A DNA stretch of 64,000 bases, from contig JAGTXX020000002.1 in the NCBI GenBank assembly GCA_019044685.2, forward strand, positions 372,001-436,000, read 5' to 3'. This DNA comes from Nannochloris sp. 'desiccata' (lineage: Eukaryota; Chlorophyta; Trebouxiophyceae; Chlorellales; Chlorellaceae). The position numbers and the translations under genes were made by a program. The notes under the pieces are model-generated. The model had not been told where the DNA came from. It searched no databases and worked only from the letters and a program-made list of their open reading frames with translations. Positions 34,601-45,492 of this stretch are shown in pieces; positions within the stretch are counted from its first letter, which is position 1; each line of letters begins with the position of its first letter.

Positions 34601-37233
34601 ATAGCTTCTTCTTCCCTTTCTGCTCCATGTTTTTGTGCTCCTCTGCGTTGCTGCTGGAACTCCACCAATATTTTCTCGAGTCCAGTCGTTACTTTCTTCG
34701 CTTGTAAACGATTTTTCGCTCTCAATTGAGCACAGATACGCGCCAAGCACGCTCTTCCTGCAGCACCTCCACGCGAAAGTGCAGCTAAAATAGGACGAAG
34801 CTCTTTGCTAGCTTTCTCTTTACCTGCTCCGGCAGCTCGAGCAAGGATGAGCTCCTCAACTTGATCTACAACAGCGTCTTGAATAACAGACTCAGGATCG
34901 CGGATAAGCGGCAAGCCTGCACAGACCCACAGCTCAGCTGTAGCACCATCCCAGGGCAGTGCTGCAGCAAGCTGAGCTGCTGCAAGAAGCGCGGCTTTTC
35001 TCACAGTAAGTAGAGAATCACCAGCCGCAGCTTCAAGAGCAGCGACATCTCGAGGCTCCAAAACAGGGGCGAGAGGGTGTCTACCAGCTTCAATAAAAAC
35101 CAAAGCTTGTAAAAGCTGCACAGCAGATTTTCTAACTGCGCCTTTCGCATCTCTGCTCCTCAGCCTTGCCATTACCAGCAAAGGCTTCAGATCTGCTGCA
35201 GCAACAGCATTTTCTTCTTCACCAAGGAAAAGAAGAGCGGCAGGGACAGGGAAAGCAAGGGTATGGAATAGAACAACATTCTCTCCGGACATGGCAGTGC
35301 GTATTGAAGCATTTCCAGCACCAGAGGCTGGTCTTGTCTCTTTTTCTTCAACGTTGCCGCCACTGCTGCTGCCATCTTTATCTCCTTCGTTGTGAGGAGT
35401 GTTTTCAGTTTCCTTGCTAGATCCTGGTGGCCCGTTGACATCATCAAGATGATTCTTGGTAGTCTTATTACCCGTTTTACACGTGTTAGAATCTTCAGTA
35501 GTGATCGTTCCAGGTGTACGCCCAGAGTTTCCAGCTACCGACAAATCCACAGCCTCTGCTGCAGCCAATGCAATAATAAATGCAGCTTCCTTTGCACGAG
35601 TAGTATCTGAAGCCAAGGCAGCTATATGGTGTAATGCTCGTGCACGGACAGCAGGAATCTTATCTGAAGAGCGTTGATGCAGGACAGCGAGAAGGACAGC
35701 TCCCCAAGGCGCCGGGACGAGAGCCTGGCCTTCAGAAGATATCCATCCTCGACGTAATAAGCCACCTTCGTGTACGACAAAATCTTCTTTTTCTTGGTCG
35801 ACGTCATTATTACCAACATCCTCATTACCACCACCAGCTGATGTAAGGCCTGTGTTTGTTGCCCTTATTAAATTAGCAGGAGGAAGTATGGGTAAAGGGG
35901 AGGCAGCATGGTGGGTAGGTGATGCTGTGTCAGGGTCAAAAGGACTCTCAAAGGCCTCGATAAACGCAGCAGAAAGCTCAACTGCCATAAAACGTTGATT
36001 TAACTTTGCAGTACGTGATAATTTAACTATAAACCCTACGAAACAGTGGAGATATTGAGGGCCGAGCGCTTTGCAGAGAGTCACCGCAGCCTCAACGGCA
36101 GCAGCTCGGCCATCAGCCTTTTCAGGTGTTTTCAAAACTGCATGCCTCATGAACGCAGCTGCAGCTTCTTGACACCCCGGAATATTCTTCAATGCAGTCT
36201 TTATAAAATTCAAAGCTGCAATACGGACGATAGTGGCATCTTTTGCGGCAATTTTGCCTCCAGGCAGCGTGCCCAGCGTGTGCGGTGTCAGCAATTTAAA
36301 CACCATAGCAGACACCTCACGAATACCACCATGTCCTGGAGATAATAGAGCAGAAAGGACATTTAAAGCAGCAGTTCTGGCTTGAAAAGGAAGTGTAAAG
36401 ACGCTTGACACGTCAGCAAAGGTTTCTGCGATGTTGCGAGCTGTTTCAGGTTGGTCCCGTAAAGCCAAGCTTTTAAGCACCAAAGCAAAGTTCTCAGAAC
36501 AGAGCGTCATTAGATCAATAGAATCTTCTAATGAAAGCGTTTCTATAGCAACGTTATCTTCTGCAGGAAGCATTGATTCGTCTTCGCTGTCGCCGTCGAC
36601 CTCCATCGCAGAGGCTGTTGGAGCTGAAGGTTTGTTGTTGCTTCCTTTTTTGTTTCCTTTAGCTGGGCGGGTAAACGCGACATCGCGGATGAGTTTTAAA
36701 AAGGATGAACAGATGATGCGATCGAATAAGCTTAGAACCTGGAGAGAAAAAGAGAGAAGGAGATAGATAAGTAGAGGGTGAGGAGAAAGAAAAAAAGTTA
36801 TTCAGCAGTTGCCGCTTTTGGCATCGCCGCTCTTAAAAACAAGAATATTGAATCCGTAGAATATTTCCACCCTTTTGCACACAAAATAGAATCTACAAAA
36901 CGTATATGATAAATGTCGGTTACTTACGGGGCATCCTTGAGAATTTAAAAGGGTAGTATAGACAGCTGCAGCCCTCAAAGCTTGAGCCTGCGGAGCGAGT
37001 GCCATGATCGATCCAAAAGCACGAGCAACATCTGCCATGACCACTTTCTGGCCCTGAAGCTGGGTCCACAATTCCGGAGATGCAACTCTTACAAGCTTTG
37101 TAGCCTCTGTGATGTGATCATCATCCAGTTCTAAACGCTGCACTATGGCAAGTTTTTCTGAAGTGTCATCGCTGACTCCAACAGCGTGAAGCTCTTGTCC
37201 AGCTACACTCAAACGATGTAGAAGATCCAACAT
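31671..37233 (-). CDS. NCAPD3: Condensin-2 complex subunit D3 (NCAPD3)
   Basis: Three exons, 37233-36928, 36738-33233 and 33126-31671, giving 1755 residues with matching phases. The body is a long HEAT-repeat solenoid. The diagnostic Cnd1 segment lies near residues 1120-1230 (VRNNIMVALADLVINYTALVD, then LLANLLQKDYVKWRGPLFLRF). The KW(K/R)G sequence within that motif resembles CAP-D3 more than CAP-D2, which is why I assign condensin II. Ala-rich loops and a disordered Ser/Thr/Pro C-terminal tail (~1400-1755) ending RRKRKA follow, comparable to the phosphorylated tail of CAP-D3. Family role: loading and regulation of condensin II in mitotic chromosome assembly. A partial copy of its 3' end lies at 27552-27785. 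Confidence 0.85.
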
Positions 37234-37551
37234 GATTTACTTATGGTGACCTTAATTGATCATTGAGTTTCGTTAAGAGTTCAATATAGCAGTTGAGAAT
37301 TAAAACTAACGAACGCAAGCTTGGTGAAATCGCAGCGTATTAGCGCTCTTCCGACATTTTTGAGTTATGTATCTTTATTGTAGAATGGTTCAAATTGTTC
37401 AGGAATGCAACTGTTGAAAACCAATTTAAAACATTTTCTTTTTCCGATTTTGACCGAGTAAATTTCCACTGGCCAAAAGAGCGTGCTTTGGCCAAGATTC
37501 CTGTGATTTCCAACTATAAAACCTTTTGAATATTATTTTACAATCGCGGAG
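37234..37551. promoter_or_regulatory. Divergent promoter region, NCAPD3 / thioesterase-like gene
   Basis: 318 bp between two divergent start codons. It is AT-rich and must serve both genes. No specific element is identified. Confidence 0.45.
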
Positions 37552-38870
37552 ATGGTTGGGACAATGTCTGAGGCAGAGATACGTGCTGTCAATCTTATCG
37601 AGGTAAACTAATTTGGAAATTTTTTGTTTTAAAAGCCGTTGATAGAAATTTCCAAGCGATGTTTACAAGTTCTCAGTCATCTTCAAGATCAAAACGCACT
37701 TGATCTGTTAGCTAGCTCGTCCTTCTTTTTAAGCTTCTTAGAAAACTTACTGTGCAGATTCTCATGGAGGAGGCAGAAGAAGAGGGAAAGGACATCTTAA
37801 GGCCTCCAGAAGACGCCCGAAAATGGTTAGTACTTATACTTACGTCCGCATTGCTCTGCACATATGTAGTATACAACCTGTCATTTACCCAAACATATTT
37901 CATTGATCTTGTTTGCAGGCCCGAGGATGCCATTCGAGCTTACTTTGCCTCTCATGGCAAAATCTTTCCTTCCTCATTAAAACCAGAACCAGTTTCTACT
38001 ACAGAATCAGCCACTCCTCCTACACCTGCAGATGAAGAAACGTTCAAGAAATGGTTTCCTGGCCTCCCGCTCAGCCGCACCGCCATCCCCGCCCCCAAAC
38101 TCCGTCTCTTATGTTTCGCCAACGCAGGCAACGCTGAAGATATGTACACCAGCGAAGGCACAGGTATCCGTAAATCTGTCAGTCCGTTGTTAGAATGGTG
38201 CCGTGAAAACCAGGTAGAATGTTTGGCCCCTCAGTATCCAGGAAGAGCTCTCCGTTTGCATGAACCTCGTATCACGACAGCAGCTGACATGGCAGCTGCA
38301 CTCCTCCCTGTCGTCGCTTCTAAGCTGTATGATACTCCCTGGGTGCTTATTGCACATAGTGTGGGCACCTGGATTGGCTTTGAATTTCTCCACGCGTGCA
38401 AGATAGCTGGAATTCCACCTCCAAAAGTTGTTTTTCTTTCCGCGATGCCTTCCCCGGCAACCCCACTTTCTGATCGACCCTGGCGACAGCAACGCTCTTT
38501 AAATGAAGAACAATTTAAAGAGGAGTGTAGAGGGTGGGATATAGCCGAAATTGTGTTTTCTAATGCCATGTGGCCTATGTATCATCCTCTTTTAAGAGCG
38601 GATTTCACGATGTTTGATGAATACGAGTATAAACATGAAGAAGAAAACGCTTCTGAACGTATTATAAACTGCCCTTTGTATACTTATTGGGGCACCTCTG
38701 ATCGTAGAGTTAAACAACATCACGTGAAAGCATGGGGAGAGATGTGTTCTGGGTCTTTTCAATGTGAAGAAGTTGACGGGAATCATTTGTGGCCGGCAGA
38801 TAAAGTGGCAAAAGCACATTGGTTAGGACGGATTGTTGATGAAATGAATAAAATAGATGGCTTAGTATAG
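37552..38870 (+). CDS. Type II thioesterase-like alpha/beta hydrolase
   Basis: Three exons, 37552-37602, 37758-37825 and 37919-38870, 356 residues. The domain matches the stand-alone thioesterase family (Pfam Thioesterase, GrsT/RifR type): QYPGRALRLHEP, nucleophile Ser in IAHSVGTW, Asp in YWGTSDRRV and His in VDGNHLW form a plausible catalytic triad. An N-terminal acidic extension of ~90 residues precedes it and has no clear targeting signal. Family role: release of acyl chains or repair of mis-primed carrier proteins in polyketide, nonribosomal peptide or fatty-acid synthesis. No synthase gene is in this window, so the partner is unknown. Confidence 0.8.
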
Positions 38871-39582
38871 ATTATACGGATTTAAAGTAGCATTGTAGCA
38901 ATCTTGTAAGCTCAAGGTATAAAAGAAAGTCATGTTCACAAAGTGCCCAGGCGGGTGACTAAAAATGGTGTTCCGTATTTTGGAAGAGCAGGCAACGCCT
39001 TTGCTTTTTCGCGTTTTTCTTCTGTGGATTTCCGATCCCATCCTCACGCGTATTGCTCTGCTAGCTCGGTCTCTCTGCCAGCAGCAAAGACCAAACCATG
39101 ACTGGCGCCGACAATGTCGGAAGTCTGGTGGAAAGAAAAAAACATAAAGGAGCTCTAATGTAATAGACAGATAAAGTTTGCTTTTATTGTCTCTTTTAGC
39201 CTGTCATAGGAGCTTCCGATTTAGATGTTCTATCTAATGGGCCCTCGAAAATATTCCCGAAAACCTTGGCTGTCGGACGCTGGTCAAAGCCCTTCTAGCT
39301 CATTATTTGAGAACACCTCTCAACCTCTCTCTCATTATGTTTTTTAAAGGTTTTTTCGTTCAGTTTATACTGTATGCAATTTTCAAAGAGTAAAAGTATA
39401 TATATTTCTAGAACCGAGGTGCTGATTTGTGATAGAGGCATTGGCTGAATACTTTTATTTTGAAAGGGCATTCTTTGATTCCAAAACGCAATCTGTCTTT
39501 CTCCTAAAGAGAAATAGAACAGCATTGTCGCCTAACCATACCCAAAATAGCAGAGAAATTTACAGACACATAAAGGAAAACA
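38871..39582. other. Intergenic spacer
   Basis: 712 bp between two plus-strand genes; AT-rich with no convincing ORF. The 60-codon frame at 38965-39147 lacks any family signature. Confidence 0.5.
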
Positions 39583-40527
39583 ATGGTTGTTCATACTTTC
39601 GCTTTTGGTTCTTTTGGATCCTCCTCTGAGCTCAACTCGCTCCATGCTCGCAGCAAGAGCTCCTTGGCTGCGCAGAGAACACGCCAGTGCATCCATCCTT
39701 CTCCTAGCTCAATATCACCATTCTTAAGGCAACAACGCAGCAGGATACACAAGAACCGGCTCTTCCTCACCTCTGCTGCTTCTGAAAACGGGGGCACCAC
39801 CACCGCCGACGCTGACGCCTCCTCCGCTTCTCCTCTTGCAGCTGACGACGAATTCTGCGCTCTTGCCTACGTTCAAGTCGACAATAAGAAAAACCCTAAC
39901 TTTACTGTAATGGAAATCGAAGTTCAAGACTACCCAGGTCTTCTCAGAGTCGTTTCTTGGGTGCTCAATGGCCTTGAGCTCATCGCTCAAAACGCTATTC
40001 TATCAACTTCTGCTGATGGCGTTGCGTATAATACATTTTGGATCTCTTCCCGCTCTGGTAAAAAGCTGTCCGACACTGCTGCAGATTTGTTAGCTGAACG
40101 TGTCAGAGAGTTTCTCTCCTATTGCTCCCCTAGACCTGCAGAAGCGGTGCAGACTGAGTTCTCCCTCGGTCCAATTTCTGTGTCCAACACAGAGCATTCT
40201 CAATATACGCTCGTCAAAGTGCGAGAGCAGGAACGCACTCCTGGTTTTTTATTGGAAGTAGCTTCTGTATTAAGCGGACTTAATGTCCAAGTCCTGCAAG
40301 GTGTTATTCAGGGGTGCGTTGACTGTGGCGATGACGTGCCAAATCAATTGTCAGCTCAACTTGAAAGCAAAGATGGGGCTCGTTTATTTGAGTTTTGGGT
40401 CCGTAATCAAGATGGGCAAAAGTTGCAAGTAGGCCATGTAAGGGCGTTGTTGTATGCGTTGGGCATTGGGCTAGGAATTGCTGGCCAGAGATTCCCTTTA
40501 ACACCTCCAAATAGAGAAATAATTTAG
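39583..40527 (+). CDS. Plastid-type protein with two ACT domains (ACR11/12-like)
   Basis: Single exon, 314 residues. The first ~85 residues are rich in Ser, Arg and Ala, as in a plastid transit peptide. Two ACT-type modules follow: MEIEVQDYPGLLRVVSWVLNGLEL... (~107-185) and LVKVREQERTPGFLLEVASVL... (~210-300), both with the DxPGLL/TPGFLL regulatory turn. There is no catalytic domain. Family role: small-molecule (amino acid) sensing; ACR11 in plants regulates plastid glutamine synthetase. The ligand and partner here are inferred from family only. Confidence 0.78.
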   Translation: MVVHTFAFGSFGSSSELNSLHARSKSSLAAQRTRQCIHPSPSSISPFLRQQRSRIHKNRLFLTSAASENGGTTTADADASSASPLAADDEFCALAYVQVDNKKNPNFTVMEIEVQDYPGLLRVVSWVLNGLELIAQNAILSTSADGVAYNTFWISSRSGKKLSDTAADLLAERVREFLSYCSPRPAEAVQTEFSLGPISVSNTEHSQYTLVKVREQERTPGFLLEVASVLSGLNVQVLQGVIQGCVDCGDDVPNQLSAQLESKDGARLFEFWVRNQDGQKLQVGHVRALLYALGIGLGIAGQRFPLTPPNREII

Positions 40528-41121
40528 TTTAATCTTCGTAGGAAGGTAGAGTAGAGTTATTTTTGAAAGGGGTTATAAGAAAAATGCTCAGCGAATTCAG
40601 GCATTGTTAGCTCGAGGAGATCAGAAAATTGCTGTGCTGTTTCTTTTGTATTATTTTGGGGAAGAGGGAATGTTTTGGTTTAGACATGTTTAGCTTGTTT
40701 TTCTGACTTTATTTTAACAACCTTCTTTTACAGTTTATTATACCAAATTTCAACTGATGTAGCTTTTAGTGTGACGATTTAGTACGTAGAATTAAGCGTA
40801 TTTGAGCAAATGGGGCGGGAGCGGCAAGACCATCGCCAGCGGTGCTGACACGCCTTTTCCAAAGATCTGCCACTGCGTGCGCCCTTACCTGTCCTCGTTC
40901 CCAATCATTCTAGCTCTGTTAATTTACCTTGCAAACGAACAATGGCTGGGTAATGGGGTGTAGGATAGGTAGGATAGGTAGCTTCGCCGCAATGAGGAGA
41001 GCGTGAATGCCAAAAAAGTGTCAAGTCGACTCAGAAATCGACCTTTGGCGGCGCCTTTCGACGTCTCTTGGTGTATAAGATGCGGAGTAGAGCCAAAACT
41101 ATTAAAAGTATTATTATTATC
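40528..41121. other. Intergenic spacer left of the tRNA
   Basis: 594 bp. It holds a short imperfect tandem repeat (GTAGGATAG units near 40960-40982) and a TTTT run on the minus strand near 41107-41104 that fits a Pol III terminator for the tRNA. No ORF is credible. Confidence 0.5.
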
Positions 41122-41205
41122 CTTGAGTGCAACGCCTTAACCGCTCGGCCAAAGAGGCAACAGTGCCTCCTGCAGGATTCGAACCTGCGCTCTTACGAAT
41201 TGCAA
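41122..41205 (-). tRNA. Circularly permuted tRNA-Leu(CAA)
   Basis: On the minus strand the 3' half comes first. 41205-41164 gives loop base U38, anticodon 3' stem TGCAA, an 11-nt class II variable arm, T-arm GCAGG-TTCGAAT-CCTGC, acceptor AGGAGGC and discriminator A. A 5-nt spacer (41163-41159) follows. The 5' half at 41158-41122 then gives acceptor GCCTCTT, TG, D-stem GCC/GGC with loop GAGCGGTTAA, anticodon 5' stem TTGCA and loop CTCAAG. Rejoined, all four stems pair (one G-U in the acceptor), the anticodon is CAA, A73 is typical of tRNA-Leu, and the total is 79 nt. B box (GGTTCGAATCC) therefore precedes A box (TGGCCGAGCGG). Confidence 0.92.
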
Positions 41206-41913
41206 TACGCGATTTAAGCATCCTGACGAATGCTGTGCCGTTTTTCAGGCCCCGCTTTCTGCGGGGAAGGAAAGTAAAGAGGTACAACTAAACTTTTCTC
41301 ATTTGACTGTTTCGTATAACTGTACTTTTTACTAAAATTCCCGAAATTCGGTCTTAGTCAGCCTATTATGCAGGCAAGCAACTTGATATGAGCCCTACAA
41401 TACTTTGGCCACCTCCAGGCGAGGTGACAGGGTGCATACATCATATTTTCAGAAGCAAACAAGGCTCTTGACACCATGCGATCTAAGCCGACCGATCTTG
41501 TTCTTAAAAGAGTGCAATATTAAATAAGGCTGAATTAAAATGCTGGATTCGAAGGTAAAATATTTTCCTTGTCCATGCATGCTCGGGTACAAAGCTTCTT
41601 GGTTGATTTTACAATTTCAATCTCACACACAAGCATGCCGCCGGAGAGAATTTTATAAGCTTTCCAAATTTAGTGTTAAAGGTGTGCTCATCTCATTTAC
41701 GTCATTGTACAATGATGAAGCCCCAAAATTACAGATAGAAGTATGTCAGACGTACGCAATGAAACCCCTTTTCCAGCTGGCTTCAAATTTCCAGACTGGA
41801 CTGACTCGAATTTCGACTGCACGAGGGTTCCACCAAATAGTTTCGACGCATAAACGGCCATTTTATTGATACTAAACATATAAATAATTTTCAATAAATG
41901 CATTCATTCTAAA
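41206..41913. other. Intergenic spacer right of the tRNA
   Basis: 708 bp. It contains a perfect 6-bp GC hairpin (CCCCGC-TTTCT-GCGGGG, 41250-41266), which lies upstream of the tRNA 3' half in its transcription sense. The 109-codon frame at 41540-41869 has no recognisable family and biased composition, and I do not call it. Confidence 0.5.
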
Positions 41914-44562
41914 ATGACGAAAATGCGGCTTCTTTTGTGCTCACATCTCTTGATCGTGGCAGCATCGCTAGCAGCTGCTCAGGGACCTAATGTCCCAGCT
42001 ACTGAACTTGATGCACAACAGGTAAGCTGGCTATTCTGTTGATTGCAATATAATAGGCCGCTAATCACTCTCCCTCGATTTTTTCACCCTTTACAGAACG
42101 CAGTTTATATCTTCAATGGCGGTGACACCAACGGGATCATCACTGGCCTAGCCGACGGGTGGATGGCTCCCAGCCTTGGTGCTGATGTGAACACCAGTGA
42201 TGCTGAAAACGCACGGCCTGGCTCTAGTATCAGCCTTTCAGCCATTGTCGAACCATTTTCTCCTCTTGTACTGGCTACAATGACCCCCTTCAATGCTTCT
42301 TCCGAGGGGGGCACGGTTCTCGATATTTGGCTCCATGGCTCTGTTCTCATCCGTGGCGCTTTAAAAATCCAAGATTTGGCCTCTGGACGTGAATCGTCAC
42401 CTTTAGTATTAGCTAATTTGGCGACAGCAAATCCTGTTACAAACACTTCAAGGCTGCTTGGGCCTGCCAGTGATGACTGGTTCTGGCTTCAAATAAACCT
42501 CGCAAGCCTACTTGAAAACGCTCCAAAGCCTTCATTAGATTCTACCACTGGTGTCTCTCCCAATTCATGGGATTCTATTGTATTCGAAGATATCTCTGGC
42601 CGAGGTTTTGACATCTTCATCGATCAAATGCGTTTGGTGCCTTCTGACCCCGATGCTCTTGGTGCTCCTGCCTCTGAAACAGGAGAGGAAATAGAATCCC
42701 CTGTAGATGAATGTGTAGGCGATGCCTGCAACCCTATTCTCACCGCTGCAAGTGCTACTTCTGTTCTCGTTCCTTTATATGGTGGAGATATTACCGCTCA
42801 GGATGCAAATAGCCCTTCCCCAGTTATTGCTCGCTTGCGCCCTGGAGTCTCTGCAGGCCAAGTTCTGGCTCTGTGCGAAGAGTTGACTGGTTCTAGTGGC
42901 CGTTTTGATGGTTCTTGCACCTTGCAACCTACTTTTAATAACAGTGGAGAACCCAATGGAGAAGTAGAGGCTCAACAAGATCTTGAGGCACCAGTAGAGT
43001 GGCCATTTTTAGCTATTACTGCGACCACAGAAGGCGATTTGCGAGCCATGCGAAGTGCTTTACAAGAGATTGTGGAATACTTTGACCGTGATAAAGAAGC
43101 GACTATTTTGATTAGTAACCGTAAATTGGCGGGATCGTTGACTGAGGTGTTGAGGAAAAGGGGGGTTAGGGGGGTGAAAGCCATGCTTGCTCAGGAGGAA
43201 AAGAATGAAACACTTGAAAGTAATGCAGCCGCTGCTGAAGATGAACCAGTAGAAGGAACAGCTGCCGCTAGTGTTGCTGCTTCTCCTTCTTCTGAAACGG
43301 AAGAAATAAACAGAAAAATTGATCAAAAAATAGCTCCTGCTCCTTCTCAGAAGAAGAACTCGACTTCTGTTTCTGCGTCTTCTCCTCCTGCAATTGAGAT
43401 TTTGGAGGAGCTTTCGGAGCTGGCGTCACCTGCTGTTGAAGTTGAATCCAGCGACCTTGCTGCGCAAGCCTACTGCTCAGGCATTCCATGGAAGTAAGAA
43501 TTATTATAAAAAACTCTATATTTAAAGAAACCCATCCATCTCAACCCCTCTTCTTTAAATTTCTAATATATATATTTCTACCTTGCAGTCTCGATCGTAT
43601 TGATCAATCAGCTTTACCTCTGGACAACAGATACTCACCTAGCAACAACGGTGAAGGCGTTCACGTCTACGTTCTCGACACAGGTGCCCGTACTTCCCAC
43701 GAAGCCTTCTCCGGCCGTGTCGGCACAGGTGCTGACTGCACCAGGGGGGGCTGCCGCAGCGGTGCCACCCCGGATGGCAATGGCCACGGCACCCACACTG
43801 CAGGCACTGCTGTAGGTAGCTGCTATGGAGTCGCTCAAGGTGCAATTCTCCATGTTGTTAAAGTCCTTGGAGATGGTGGTGGAGGCTCCTTTTCCGGTAT
43901 CATTGACGGTTTGCGCTGGGTAGCTCAAGACGTCGCCTCCAACGGCGGCTGGCCAGCTGTTGCTAGTCTCTCTCTTGGCGGAGACCGCTCAAAATCTCTC
44001 GATGATGCAGTAGAAGCTGTTGTTTCTGCAGGTATTCCAGTGGTTGTTGCAGCTGGAAATGATTTTGGAGCTGATAGTTGCACTAGATCTCCTGCTGGTG
44101 CTCCTTCGGCAATTACCGTTGCAGCTACAGATATTAATGATGCTGCTGCTGCGTTTAGTAATATCGGCTCATGTGTGGATATATGGGCACCAGGTAAGGA
44201 GTTTCGTTTTAAATTTGCTGTTATGTTTTTGGGGGGATGGGGAAAGTAATCGGATACATAGATCTTAATTTACAACAATTTGCAAAACCATTTTTTTTTT
44301 TGAAATTCAACTCATTTTTCGCTTCTCTCTCTCCCTTTGCGCAGGTGCCAAAATCACGAGTGCCAGTTCTTCTGGGGACAGCGACACCCGTGAGCTTTCA
44401 GGTACTTCCATGGCCACCCCTGCTGTCGCCGGTGCCATTGCTTTATTGCTGCAATCAAACCCTAATGCGACTCCATCTCAGTTGAAAAAGAGCATCGCTG
44501 CTGCTGCGGTGAATGCAGATTTTGTCTCTGGGACAACTTCAAACTTCCTTCAAGTATCATAA
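41914..44562 (+). CDS. Secreted subtilisin-like serine protease (S8A, proteinase K type)
   Basis: Four exons, 41914-42021, 42097-43493, 43589-44193 and 44345-44562; 775 residues. A signal peptide (LLLCSHLLIVAASLAAAQG) leads into a ~200-residue all-beta-looking region (FNGGDTNGIITGLADGW...), then a pro-domain-like part (VIARLRPGVSAGQV). A disordered Glu/Ser/Ala linker precedes the protease. Catalytic residues: Asp532 (VLDTG), His568 (GNGHGTHTAGTA), Asn in VVAAGNDF, and Ser725 (LSGTSMATP). The junction PWN-LDRIDQ across intron 2 matches the conserved start of the S8A domain. It is probably active outside the cell or in a vacuole. The N-terminal beta region is not one I can assign. Confidence 0.88.
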
Positions 44563-44888
44563 CGGTTGAAATAAATGCCTTTCCCTATATATTTAGGGTT
44601 CAAACACAAGAGCTGAGTTTTAGTTTTATTATTCTTTATTTATTTATTTATTTATAGAATGAAATAAATATTCTACCATTGCGGAAGACTCCGAGTCGGT
44701 GTGTCTTGCTTTGAGTTTTCCATCTCTTTCTCCTTTCATGCCTTCCTTTATTCGCGAGTTCATTTATCTGCCCTGTATTCCCTGTTGTATTCGTTGTTCC
44801 TTGTCATTGTAATTAAAAAGGAAAGAAGCTTATAATAGCCGCTGCGGGCACTGGGCTGGCAAAAAAGGCCTGGGTGAAAAAGCTCAAG
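44563..44888. other. Convergent intergenic spacer
   Basis: 326 bp between the protease and MED22 stops, including a (TTTA)n tract near 44636-44656. It holds both 3' UTRs. Confidence 0.5.
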
Positions 44889-45242
44889 CTACATGATACT
44901 GACGTCGCTCTCTTCTTCTCCAGGGTTTGTGGCACCTTCAGTCTCCATGGGTTGTTGCCCCTGGTGTACCCCCTGCTGGTTTCGTGCTAGCCGTACTTCT
45001 GCGTTTCTAGATTCTATATCGTTCAATAAAGTGGTGCGTTTTAACTCAGAGGTGATGGCGATCAAGGCCCGACAAGAGGCAAGCATTTTCTCTGAAAATA
45101 CTTCAAGCATTTCTCCAGGCATGGATGCCTGGTCTTTCGCAGGGTCTTGGAGCTTTGATGCTTTGACCAGGTTGGTAAAATTATCGAGTAAAGTTGAGAA
45201 TTCTGCTTTGATTCGATCAGAATTTGGAGTGATCCCTGACAT
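44889..45242 (-). CDS. MED22: Mediator subunit 22-like protein
   Basis: Single exon, 117 residues. It is alpha-helical with the pattern of Med22/Srb6: RIKAEFSTLLDNFTNLVKASKL near the N-terminus, SEKMLASCRALIAITSELKRTTLLNDIESRNAEV in the second helix pair, and an acidic tail. The order and spacing of the DNF and LKxxxLLND motifs agree with human MED22. Family role: head-module subunit of the Mediator coactivator of RNA polymerase II. The protein is small and divergent, so the call rests on few motifs. It is divergent from the methyltransferase gene (250 bp). Confidence 0.65.
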   Translation of the reverse strand: MSGITPNSDRIKAEFSTLLDNFTNLVKASKLQDPAKDQASMPGEMLEVFSEKMLASCRALIAITSELKRTTLLNDIESRNAEVRLARNQQGVHQGQQPMETEGATNPGEEESDVSIM

Positions 45243-45492
45243 TATAAGCTTGAATACTTTTGTTTGCTGGTTAGAAGAATAGTGTGAATATGGTAATTTA
45301 GTTTTCAGAGGATGGTCAATTCGCTGCAGCGTAAATAATTGAAATTTGCAGTTTCATTCAAGCAACAAAAGGCCAGATCTACTTCATTTTTGAGGACTTT
45401 CCATATTGTAGTACATATGCATTCGACACATAAACGCTATAGATGTATAGCATTAGAGCAGAAGGCGCTTTCGCTCCTATTTACACTTGATC

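Noticed and set aside
31671..37233. CAP-D2 or CAP-G identity for the condensin subunit
   Set aside because: The Cnd1 segment with LLANLLQKDYVKWRG resembles CAP-D3; CAP-G proteins lack this Cnd1 motif.
41161..41210. Truncated tRNA fragment (T-arm and acceptor only)
   Set aside because: The missing 5' half is present immediately downstream in transcription sense with matching stems, so a permuted gene explains both parts better than a fragment.
41540..41869. 109-codon open frame
   Set aside because: No homologue features and no supporting splice or composition signals; it lies in AT-rich intergenic sequence.
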